Positions 1 to 8,651 of a stretch of 17,223 bases of DNA are shown in pieces (positions within the stretch are counted from its first letter, which is position 1; each line of letters begins with the position of its first letter). The notes beneath the pieces are model-generated. The model was not told the DNA's origin. It was given only the letters and a program-made list of their open reading frames with translations, and ran no database searches. Source of the stretch: Actinomortierella ambigua (Eukaryota; Mortierellomycota; Mortierellomycetes; Mortierellales; Mortierellaceae); assembly GCA_016098155.1 (NCBI GenBank), contig JAAAJB010000689.1, positions 1 through 17,223 on the forward strand. Direction: 5' to 3'. The position numbers and the translations under genes are program-made.

Positions 1-1
1 A

Positions 2-295
2 GGAATCCAAAGCCTCACATGTACGTTTCTCGTGCACTGGTTTGGAATGACAGGGGAGCAGTGCGACGCCATTGACAGCATACAAATGATGCGGCTCCTT
101 TTTCCCGGCTTGCAATCAAAGGAGGTAGGGGTGGACAAGCCGAAGGGGGACAATGGGTCCATAAACAAACCCATGGCCATTAAACAATACCCATCTTTGC
201 CTTTCAACGAACGAAAGCTGATTCCCCCAACATCCGAGCTATGCCGTTGCCACTTTTCCACGTTCTTAGAATACGATCCCAGTACGCAAGGATGA
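2..295 (+). CDS. Possible C-terminal end of an unrecognised gene cut by the left window edge
   Basis: An open frame enters from the window edge and runs 97 codons to a TGA at 293-295. I do not recognise the product. It has no low-complexity run, membrane segment or clear motif. It would be the 3' end of a gene whose start lies outside the window, transcribed toward the end of QCR7. Codon choice is mixed and no homology supports it. It could equally be 3' UTR or intergenic DNA that is open by chance. The first in-frame ATG is at codon 16, so nothing marks this as a complete small gene. Confidence 0.2.
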   Translation, partial: GIQSLTCTFLVHWFGMTGEQCDAIDSIQMMRLLFPGLQSKEVGVDKPKGDNGSINKPMAIKQYPSLPFNERKLIPPTSELCRCHFSTFLEYDPSTQG

Positions 296-385
296 TGTTT
301 CCCCTTTCCATGTCGACAATCTTTCCAGTGTAGAGTGTGCGACTCTCGGCTCTGTATCCTTATTTTTTTTTTAAAGCCGAAGACA

Positions 386-391
386 TTTATT
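386..391 (-). terminator. Poly(A) signal AATAAA for QCR7
   Basis: TTTATT on the plus strand reads AATAAA on the minus strand, about 80 nt after the QCR7 stop at 471. Its position supports the gene model that ends in the small fourth exon rather than at the read-through stop at 591. Confidence 0.5.
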
Positions 392-470
392 GTGTTATTG
401 GTGAAGGTGCTGAAAGGAGAAGAAAGATGAAGGTGGGAGGGTGAGGTGACAGTTGTTGGAGAACGCCAAT

Positions 471-1662
471 TTAGTGCTTCGAGAACGACTTGATGTTCTG
501 TTGGATCCAAGCAAATGACATGTTGTAGTATACAGAAAAGAAAAGAAGAAAGCGGTTAGCAAACAAAAAAACCCCCCCATGGCTCGACATTCAATCTGTC
601 ACCAGACATATCCTTTCATCATCCAGCCAGTATGGGTCCGTTAACGAAACTGCACAACGTACGTTAAAGTCCTCACGCTCAGCAAACTCCTTGGCGACCT
701 CGTCGATGATAGGGGTGAGGTATCGGATATCCTATGAGTTTGATGGTTTTGGGTTGGTTTCATGTCAGTGATCACAACACTCTTTCTGCAGCTGTAATCC
801 TCTTGCGCAATCATTCAAGTTGGCCAAGAGGGGCCAAGGGGCCGAGTGACTTACATCCTCGGGCTTGAGGCACTTGTCGGGGGTGGCGATGGTGTGCGAC
901 AGCGAGTACTGGAAAGCGCACTTCAGGCGGTAGTAGCGCTCATAGCCCTCCTCCTCGGGAAGACGCTTCAAGGCCGTCTCGATAATGTCGGTCTCCTCAC
1001 GGAGAAGATCATCATAGCGGACACCTAGAGGGGAGAGAAAATCGCGTGGGTGGGACAATAGACGTGGTTTGTATCAGTCAGGGCACATATTAACAGGGAA
1101 GGGGGGTAGTGAAAACAAAGAGAACATGTCGATGCCGAGAAGACAGTGGGTGGGTAAGCAAGAAGGATGGTTGATGCCAAGACATGGAATGCGCTGGTTC
1201 AACGGCTGCTGTGGCTGTTCCAGTTTTGATTCCGAAGAACACGGCAGCACGAAACCCCCTGGTATGCTGAGCCATAAAGGAAAACCTTGCAGCCGGAACA
1301 CGCCTCCGAGAGCGCCCTCCCTTCAGGAATCTGTGCATCACACGTATAGGGTGGTTGCCAACGATCCGACGTCTTTAGGTCCCAATGCACAATTGGTAGC
1401 GCTAGGGGGGGGGCTGATGGTCCAATGACAGGAGAAGGGAAGGGTGGTGGGGAGGTAGGGTGGGCTGGCAAGGGAAGCCAATGTGTTTTGAATCTGATCC
1501 GGAAGGCTGATTTGGAGGGACGGAAGAGGGGGAGAGGAGAGGGAGGATCGTACCGAGCTTGCGGTAGCCAGCGGCATTGATGAAGGCGTTGGCGACAGGC
1601 TGGAGAAGGTTGGTGAGGGTCTTGGAAGACTTGACCTGGTTGATGAGCGAGATGCCAGACAT
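471..1662 (-). CDS. QCR7: Cytochrome b-c1 complex subunit 7 (QCR7/UQCRB family), 4 exons
   Basis: This is a small matrix-side subunit of ubiquinol-cytochrome c reductase (complex III) in the mitochondrial inner membrane, needed for complex assembly. Exons are 1662-1554, 1024-855, 731-663 and 497-471, giving 124 aa; known fungal QCR7 proteins are about 123-127 aa. Family features are seen: residues 30-40 (AAGYRKLGVRY), the DLLREE segment, and residues 61-82 (EGYERYYRLKCAFQYSLSH), followed by the DIRYLTPIIDEVAKE helix. Donors are GTACGA, GTAAGT and GTACGT; acceptors are CTAG, ATAG and ACAG. Intron 1 is 529 nt, the longest in the window. The fourth exon encodes only eight residues (NIKSFSKH). 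Without that splice the frame would stop at 591 and give 139 aa with an unlike tail. As is usual for this subunit, no cleaved targeting peptide is obvious. The start has A at -3. The gene is divergent from COG2. Confidence 0.9.
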
Positions 1663-1771
1663 GGTGCGAGGGATGTGAAGGGCGAGGGGGGACGGGGGAG
1701 AGAGAAAGAGGAAGACGGGAAATGTAATAATGGTTGGCCTCTCTGTCTCTCACATACACCGCACTCACTCG

Positions 1772-1796
1772 CTCTCTCTCTCTCTCTCTCTCTCTC
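1772..1796 (+). repeat. CT microsatellite, 12.5 units
   Basis: An uninterrupted CT dinucleotide tract lies about 110 bp upstream of the QCR7 start. The minus strand reads GA. Such pyrimidine tracts are common in fungal promoters. A similar but longer tract lies in COG2 intron 5. Confidence 0.9.
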
Positions 1797-1851
1797 GCTC
1801 TGAGTTTCCTTCTCTGGGTATATTCCCGATTCTTTTTTTTATCATTTCCTG

Positions 1852-1861
1852 ACACGTCACC
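1852..1861 (-). promoter_or_regulatory. CRE-like (TGACGTG) candidate bZIP site
   Basis: ACACGTCACC on the plus strand reads GGTGACGTGT on the minus strand and contains the TGACGT core of ATF/CREB-type bZIP sites. The same 10-mer occurs at 11919-11928, upstream of the proteasome gene. Function is inferred only from similarity to the consensus and from its recurrence. Confidence 0.35.
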
Positions 1862-1863
1862 GA

Positions 1864-1893
1864 ATCGCATTTCCTGATGCGATCATTGATCGC
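1864..1893. repeat. Overlapping inverted repeats built from three ATCGC half-sites
   Basis: ATCGCAT (1864-1870) is perfectly inverted as ATGCGAT (1877-1883). The second arm overlaps another perfect palindrome, GCGATCA-T-TGATCGC (1879-1893). The block lies about 90 bp upstream of the COG2 start and 200 bp upstream of the QCR7 start. This looks like a dimeric protein-binding site, but the factor is unknown. Confidence 0.6.
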
Positions 1894-1982
1894 TGGCTGG
1901 ATTCTCAGTCTCGCCTAGTGCACTGACACGACCTACAGGCCCTCCCTCTTTTTATTTGCTCCTGTCATCCCTCCCAACCGAG

Positions 1983-4003
1983 ATGGACTCCCAGCATGCG
2001 GCCGACTCCAAGGCCCCAGCGTCGTCTGCATCCCGGAAGCCTAGCCATCTGAGCATCGACTCCAAAAGTGCCAACTCATCCTTCCTGCCTGCCCTCAACA
2101 GCCGGCTCCTCGAACACGCCCGTCGCGACAGGCAGCAGCAGAACCACCAAGCACAGCGTCACCAAGGACACCCTTCCGAAGCAAATGGCGACGAGTTCTC
2201 GCTATCCATTGGCATTGACCGCGCTGCCCTGATCGCTGTCGAGTTTGACACTGACGAATTCCTCTCCGCTCGCCGTCACCTACCGCTCGAGGAACTCAAG
2301 TCCCAGGTAAACCAACCCCACACATCACACCTCTTGCTTGGCACAAACTGTCTGCACGAACACAAAAGACACGCAACTCTTGGATCGAATCTCATTCCCT
2401 AATCATGAATCTGGCTTCGTCTCACCCTCTCCTCCTATAGCTCATTGCCCATCTGAAAGAGCTAAGAACGGAGCTCGTAGAGTTGATCAACAGCGACTAT
2501 GCCGACTTTATCAATCTCTCCACCAACCTCAATGGCGTTGACAAGATGATGAACGATGTACATCGACCACTCGTCAAGATGAAGGACAGCGCATTGGTAA
2601 GTAGATTATACGGAACACTTTTGTTGCTTTTTTTTTTCTATTGTGCCCGTGACATTTCAAGTTGATCAGCGTGAATCCATTTGCTTTGCCTTTGTCGTTT
2701 CTTACTCATGAATCTGCCTGGGAAATTTGCTTGTCATAGACTGTTCAATCGAGCCTCAACAGCGTAGTGGGTACTCTGGAACAAAAGCTGGCCCAGCGAG
2801 CTGAGATTCGGGAGAAGAAGCAAACTCTACAATTGCTGCTCAACATTTCGGAATCAGTCAGCAAGGTCGAGAGTCTGCTCCGGATATCGACTAGTAGCAG
2901 CAGTAACGATAGTGGTGGTGGTGACAACAGCGAAGATCCAGGACTAGAAGGCGATGAGCAGCAGCAGGAGAACATCAGCACAGCCAAGCGATTGGAGCGT
3001 GTGGCCAGTGAATACAACCAGATGCAGTACCTGGTCTCCAAGGGAGCTGGTCTTCCTTTCGTCGCCAACATTGACTGGGTACGTCTTCCCTTCTTTGGCA
3101 GGAGTTGTCTGGCTGGAATCCAAAAAAAAGTCAATACAGGAAAAGAACTTGTGTACTAACCATCAACTGTATGGTCTGTTGCATCCATTAGCGTTTGGTC
3201 CGCATCAAGGAGACAATGAGTGACAACCTGTCGAATGTTCTCAAGGCGTGTTTACATCCCTCTGAAGACGTTAGCCCTGCAGAAAACAAGGCCTCGCTCC
3301 TTCAGTGTCTGAGAACCTATGCCTTGATTGACCAAACAACCGAGGCCGAAACAGTCATCACCGAGCATCTCATCGAGCCCTTTGTTGCCAAGGTACGACA
3401 AATCCATGAGAAAAAAAAAGCCGCCTATACTTTTTTTTTGTTCCCACTGATGCTTCGGATGACCTCTTGCGCATCATATTAACCTTCTCTTTGTACTCTT
3501 GTATCAACCCTTCTTTAGACCATCACCCGTTACAACCTAGAACATCTGGGCAACAAAGAGAGGCGCCCACTAGTGGCGATGTACGACGCAATCTTGGACT
3601 TTATTCAGGAGAACTGCACGCTACTGATGGAGGTGACACAAAAGGAGCTCAAAGGCACGACCCACTACGATATACCCGCGCACTGTCTCTGGCCTTCGGT
3701 CGCAGCAGCGATTCTGAAAAACATACCCTCGATTCTGATCGCGGCCCATGCCGACGCATTCCACCAAAACTATACCGACACCATGGACCTTGTCACGAAG
3801 CTTGAGGCTCTGTGTGGGTCGAGGCGGTCATTAACACTTTTGCGAGGTAGTAGCTCCTACCAGACCTTTATGAAGCGCTGGAACTTGTTGACCTATTTCA
3901 CGTTGAGGTCGCACGAGATGAAGGAGACCGTCGAGACTGCCATGCAGCATCCTGGGGACTTTTCCCTGCCTATCGCGAAATGCAAGAGCACCGAAGGTAT
4001 GGA

Positions 4004-4041
<38 letters not shown>

Positions 4042-4116
4042 GTCTTGGAGGAAGACTGTCATACACGATCAGTACCGTTTTGAACTCTTCCTCCTTGCAA
4101 GATTTTGTTATGGAGG

Positions 4117-4148
<32 letters not shown>

Positions 4149-5873
4149 TTAACCACTCCTCTCCGATTTCAAACAACAACAAATAGCACTGCTTCCTGCC
4201 AGCAAAGCCATCTTGTCAGCAATCGAACGCTGTTGGTCTCCCAATGTCTTTGTCTACGGCGCTTCCGACAGTTTCTGGAAGTTTACGCTTCAGTTGCTCG
4301 CACGATACTCAGTCTGGCTCCTCTACACGCTCAAGGAGAAGCTGGATCTGTACAAGGACCATGGATCTGTCGGTGGCATCATCAGCAACAACAGCAATAA
4401 CACTAATAACAACGTACCCTCACGTACCAGTTCACCAGCACCTTTGGCAGGTGGTAGCTCGTTGCTTTCTGCCGCTAATGCCGGTGGTGGCGGTGGTGGT
4501 GGCCTCCATCGGACAGCATCGACGGCGTCTCTCCGAAGCATGGGTGGTGGCAGTGGTAGCAACACGACAGCAGCAGCTGGTCATGCGGGTGGAACGACAT
4601 CCGGTACATCGATGATGTCTCCTCCACCTGCGGGACGGAATTCTATCGACGACGTGGTCCTTCAGCACTTGACCTTGTTGTTACATGATGTGCATGCCGT
4701 TGTTGCACAGGTCGAACGTTTCTTTACGACGGTGATCCAACCCCAGCTTCCACGGACACTGCTGACGAATGATTTGGGGGACGAAGAATCCGAAGAACTG
4801 AAGGGCGAGAGGGTCACCACGAGTCAGCGTACGAGTGTCGATAGCAACAACAAAGAGGAAGCAGGAGAGGGAGAAGGCGAGGTAGAAGGCTCTGGGCGCC
4901 GGTTGCTCCGCGATGCACTACAGCAGGGTGTCCAGGCATTGCAACGCGACCTGCCTTTGGTGGAGCAGCGGATCACGAGCCTGTTGACGCAACGGTGTCT
5001 GGATGTGTTGCAAATGCACGTCAAAGCGATCACGATGAGCAATGCGTCACCAACGCCGACGGAGCCTTCGTTCTTTGTGCCGCTGATCCTGGAACCGCTG
5101 GCGTTGTTCTTCTTGGAGCCGCATCATGGACCTGGGTTCTTGTTGTTGCCGTCTTTGAGGGATGATGAGGAGGAGGAGGAGAAGAAGGCGACTACGGCAA
5201 GTGATGTCGTGGTGACTCTTCACCAACACCAGCCTAGACAACAACAACAACCACATGGATGCGACAGGAATCTACGGCAGCGATGGATCGAAAAGGTAGC
5301 CGTGACAACAACACATCACTATGGCACGCTGCTGACAGAACACCTGCAAGAGGTGCAGCGGCGCGAGGAGATGCGCAACAAGTTTGCCAAGAAGCCCGGA
5401 AGCCAGACCAAACGCCGCATCGGCCTCAGCCTGCCGAGCGCCTTTACGAGTTTCATGGGTGCCCCAGGCGGTGCGAGCGGCGGTGCTAGTGGTGCTGGGC
5501 AGGATGGTGAGATTGACGAGGACGAGGGTGGAGCAGGAGCGGCGGCAGCCGCGCATCTCCTCTCGGCGGATGATAAAGTCCGGCTACAGTTTGTGTTGGA
5601 TGTTCGGCAGTTTAAGAATGAGGTAACCAAACAAGTCAACAGTCTAAACGTACATGTGCAGGGAGTGTGTGAAATGCAGATTCTTTGATCGCTGTGCTAA
5701 TACTCTTTTTTTTTCCCCACTTCAAAAAAAAAAATTAGCTGGCCAAGTTTGACATTGATCCAGATACCTTTGAGCCATACAAGGAACTGTGTACGTTCAC
5801 GGCTCCCTACGAACAGCTGTTACCGTCGACGGGGCGACAAAGTCAATCACCACTGAGACAGCAGGACGAGTAG
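1983..5873 (+). CDS. COG2: Conserved oligomeric Golgi complex subunit 2 (COG2), 7 exons
   Basis: This is a lobe A subunit of the COG tethering complex, which acts in retrograde vesicle transport at the Golgi. Exons are 1983-2306, 2441-2596, 2740-3078, 3192-3392, 3519-3996, 4187-5622 and 5739-5873, giving 1022 aa; human COG2 is 738. Family matches are clear: FDTDEFLSARRHLPLEELKS (about 88-107), ELINSDYADFINLSTNLNGVDK (about 121-142), a coiled-coil stretch after it, YNQMQYLVSKG, CLRTYALIDQT, DAFHQNYTDTMDLVTKLE, ERCWSPNVFV...FTLQLLARY (about 513-541) and the C-terminal DDKVRLQFVLDVRQFKNE (about 961-978). The extra length is low-complexity Asn, Gly, Ser, Glu and Gln sequence inside exon 6. Intron 5 carries a CT and an A tract. 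The ATG at 1983 is the first in frame; earlier codons in that frame lack ATG. Poly(A) signal at 5893. Confidence 0.95.
4006..4038 (+). repeat. CT microsatellite in COG2 intron 5
   Basis: About 16.5 perfect CT units start 9 nt after the donor GTATGG of the 190-nt intron 5. With the downstream A-run they make up almost a third of the intron. Confidence 0.95.
4122..4148 (+). repeat. A27 homopolymer in COG2 intron 5
   Basis: Twenty-seven consecutive A residues lie 38 nt before the acceptor at 4185-4186. The pyrimidine tract normally expected there is short (CTCCTCTCC), so the splice site has an unusual context. The length may vary between isolates or be inexact in the assembly. Confidence 0.95.
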
Positions 5874-5892
5874 TCAACATCCAAAAGCAAAT

Positions 5893-5898
5893 AATAAA
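5893..5898 (+). terminator. Poly(A) signal AATAAA for COG2
   Basis: A canonical hexamer lies 19 nt after the COG2 stop codon, inside an A-rich context. Confidence 0.55.
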
Positions 5899-6168
5899 CA
5901 GAAAAGCACATACAACACACCTCTCATTGCCCAGATCCCATGTTTTTTTTTAGAAAGCATGTGCAAGACATGGGATACCGGCATTTCTTTTTTGGGGGAG
6001 CGGGAGAAAAAAAAAGGTTGTTATATTTGAATACAATTAAAGCGAGTGCCACCCAAAAGCAAACCACTCTCTAGGAGAAAAGAGATTGGCGTGCATTGGG
6101 AAGAGGGAGGAGGGGCAAATACACGCTAAAATTCCAATATGTGTATGTCGATCACCAAAGAAAAGCGA

Positions 6169-6212
6169 CTCCTTGTTTTTTGGTGGGGGAGCAAGAAAAA
6201 AAAAACAAGGAG
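6169..6212 (-). promoter_or_regulatory. Perfect 13-bp hairpin in the alpha-tubulin 3' UTR
   Basis: On the plus strand CTCCTTGTTTTTT (6169-6181) is the exact reverse complement of AAAAAACAAGGAG (6200-6212), with an 18-nt loop. In the tubulin transcript it would lie 62-106 nt after the stop. It may influence mRNA stability or 3'-end formation. This is inference; only the inverted repeat itself is seen. Confidence 0.6.
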
Positions 6213-6274
6213 GTGCCGGATAAAAGCTACTGGTGATAGTCGTCATCGTTCTTGGGACGGGGCGGGGGGGGGAC

Positions 6275-8312
6275 TTAGTACTCCTCGTGGACAATCTCCT
6301 GGTCCTCCATCATCGAGTCCGAGGCAACCTCCTCGTAGTCCTTCTCAAGGGCGGCCAAGTCCTCACGGGCCTCGGAGAACTCACCCTCCTCCATACCCTC
6401 ACCGACGTACCAGTGGACGAAGGCACGCTTGGCATACATCAAGTCAAACTTGTGATCCAGGCGAGACCAGGCCTCGGCAATGGCGGTGGTGTTGGACAGC
6501 ATGCAGACGGCGCGCTGGACCTTGGCGACCTCGCCACCGGGGAAGACGGTGGGGGGTTGGTCGTTGATGCCGACCTTGAAGCCCGTAGGGCACCAGTCGA
6601 CAAACTGGATGGTGCGCTTGGCCTTGATCTGGGTGATGGCGGCGCTGACATCCTTGGGGATGACGTTGCCGCGGTACAGCAGACAGCAGGCCATGTACTT
6701 GCCGTTGCGGGGGTCACACTTGACCATCTGGTTCGTGGGCTCGAAGCAGGCGTTGGTGATCTCCTGGACGGACGACTGCTCGTGGAAGGCCTTGGCCGAG
6801 GACAGGATGGGCGCATAGGTCACCAAGGGGAAGTGGATACGGGGGTAAGGGACCAAGTTGGTCTGGAACTCGGTCAGATCGACGTTCAACGAACCAACAA
6901 AGCGGAGCGAGGCCGTGATCGACGAGACCACCTGAGCGATGATGCGGTTCAGGTGCGAGTAGGTCGGGCGGGGGATGTCGAGGTTGCGACGGCAAATGTC
7001 GTAGATGGCCTCGTTGTCGACCATGAACGCGCAGTCCGTGTGCTCCAGCGTGGTGTGGGTGGTCAGGATCGAGTTGTAGGGCTCGACAACAGAGGTCGAC
7101 ATCTCGGGGGCAGGGTAGACCGCAAACTCGAGCTTGGACTTCTTGCCATAGTCGACCGACAGACGCTCCAACAACAGCGCGCCGAATCCGGAACCGGTAC
7201 CACCACCAAACGAGTGGAAGACCAGGAAGCCCTGGAGACCCGTGCAGTTGTCCGACAGCTTGCGGACACGGTCCAGAACGCTGTCGACCAGCTCCTTGCC
7301 GATTGTGTAGTGACCACGGGCATAGTTGTTGGCGGCATCCTCCTTGCCGGAAATCAGCTGCTCAGGGTGGAACAGGCTAAAAGAAGAAAGAAGAAGGGAA
7401 AAAAAAACATTTCAGCAAAATAGTCCATTAGTATGTGCAGCGGAGATGAGATTTTTAGTCCATGCACGACCCCAACGGGACAACATGAGACTGAAAGTGA
7501 GAGAAAAAAAAAAGGCGTGACACCGACTGGAACACCACAACAAAACAGAAAGGGGGAAAGGGAAGTGCGGGACGGATACGCGATGAATAAAGAACTCCCT
7601 ATGAGGGATTAAAAAGAAAATAGAAGCACATACTTGCGGTAGGTGCCGCGACGGACCTCATCGACGACAGTCTCCTCGAGATCGACAAAGACTATTCAAG
7701 CAGAAAGTGAGAAGAAGCTGATAGAGTCAGAGGACCTGTGTGGTGTTGCGTTTGGGTGTGGGGCCTCAAGAAAGGCAGGGGCATGGAATCTGGTCTTCCT
7801 CATCCTTTGTGTCCACCACTTACTGGCACGGGGAACGTGCTTGCCAGCCTCAGTCTCCGAGAAGAAGGTGCTCGACGACGAGTCAAACTGGGAGGCCTGC
7901 TTGTCCGAGGCACTATTGAGGAGAATAGCATTTCAACAAAAAAAAAAGAAGACTCTCAGTGGGTTGTGACCTAGTCGGTGCCTGAAGGTTTCATCTCGAT
8001 TGAATCCCAGAGACCCACAACAACAATTGTCGCGAAAAAAGGTCCCCACTTACACAGTGCCATCGGGGGAGATGCCGTGCTCAAGGCAGTACAGCTCCCA
8101 GCAAGAGTTACCGATTTGGATACCGGCCTATACAATTCAGATGAGATTGTGTGAATTCAAAAAAAGGATGTTCCCAGACATCAGGATGATGAGTTATACT
8201 TCTCCCTCTGCAGGCCAGCTCACTGGCGTTCCCTCTCTTTTTCTTTGCCGTCTATTCGAGGAGTATTTTTGCACCGTACCTGACCGACGTGGATGGAGAT
8301 AACCTCACGCAT
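6275..8312 (-). CDS. Alpha-tubulin, 5 exons
   Basis: This is the alpha subunit of the microtubule heterodimer; it binds the non-exchangeable GTP and acts in mitosis and transport. Exons are 8312-8280, 8127-8054, 7912-7824, 7691-7634 and 7376-6275, giving 451 aa, the normal length. Seen are the [11 protein letters not shown] start (alpha-type MRE), [17 protein letters not shown], the GGGTGSG GTP-binding loop, [56 protein letters not shown] and the C-terminal Tyr. Position 40 is Lys (SDKQ). All four early introns fall in the first third. Donors are GTACGG, GTAAGT, GTAAGT and GTATGT, and every acceptor is TAG. Third positions are strongly C/G-ending, typical of high expression, which makes long antisense frames. 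No symbol is given because fungi often carry several alpha-tubulin copies. Confidence 0.98.
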
Positions 8313-8350
8313 ATTGGATTGTTAAAGGGAAAGGGTAAGGGGGATGGTGG

Positions 8351-8459
8351 TTTAAAGAGTGGGTTGGGGGGGGGGAACCGGTGGAAGTCTTGTTAGGAGA
8401 CTGGGAAAAGAAACCGATAATGTTCAATATTCGAGTCGCCGACTGCTTTAAAGGGTGGG
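8351..8459 (-). repeat. Direct repeat with TTTAAA core upstream of alpha-tubulin
   Basis: TTTAAAGAGTGGG (8351-8363) recurs as TTTAAAGGGTGGG (8447-8459), identical at 12 of 13 positions. On the tubulin strand these are CCCAC(T/C)CTTTAAA, about 40 and 135 nt upstream of the start codon. They could be duplicated core-promoter elements. Confidence 0.45.
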
Positions 8460-8564
8460 AGGACCCAATTTCCCTTTCTTTCCAAAGCCACCACCTTTTC
8501 ATTTCTGGAGGGAACCACCCCCCCCCTCCAACAGCATCTGTGTTACATAGCCAAAAAAAAAGTA

Positions 8565-8570
8565 TTTATT
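8565..8570 (-). terminator. Poly(A) signal AATAAA for the HAD phosphatase
   Basis: TTTATT on the plus strand reads AATAAA on the minus strand, about 82 nt after the phosphatase stop at 8652. Confidence 0.5.
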
Positions 8571-8651
8571 ACATTGAAACGAAGGAAGTACAAGTCATAG
8601 ACAGCGAGGTATGATATGAGAGAGTGTCTGACACAAAAGTCGCGCTGCTGG

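Larger units (their letters stand above)
1663..1982. promoter_or_regulatory. Divergent promoter region between QCR7 and COG2
   Basis: These 320 bp separate the two start codons and hold no gene. They contain a CT tract (1772-1796), a TATATT at about 1819-1824, a T-run, a TGACGTG-type site on the minus strand (1852-1861) and a cluster of ATCGC palindromes (1864-1893). The region must serve both genes. Which element acts on which gene cannot be told from sequence. Confidence 0.6.
5874..6274. other. Convergent intergenic region, COG2 / alpha-tubulin 3' UTRs
   Basis: These 401 bp lie between two stop codons of facing genes. They hold the COG2 AATAAA, several A and T homopolymers, and one perfect 13-bp hairpin on the tubulin side. 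I see no gene and no exact AATAAA for tubulin. Confidence 0.7.
8313..8651. other. Alpha-tubulin upstream region and phosphatase 3' UTR
   Basis: These 339 bp separate two minus-strand genes. They contain a direct repeat with a TTTAAA core, a G10 run (8366-8375), a C9 run (8518-8526) that could pair with it, and the phosphatase poly(A) signal. No gene is seen. Confidence 0.6.

Noticed and set aside
1199..1870. 223-codon frame on the minus strand across the QCR7 start
   Set aside because: It is in another frame from QCR7, lacks an ATG of good context, and consists of Arg/Glu from the CT tract and Pro/Ser low complexity.
6233..7423. 396-codon open frame on the plus strand
   Set aside because: It is antisense to the last exon of alpha-tubulin. 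The strongly C/G-ending codons of tubulin remove stops on the other strand; the translation is Val/Leu/Gly/Asp-rich with no family features.
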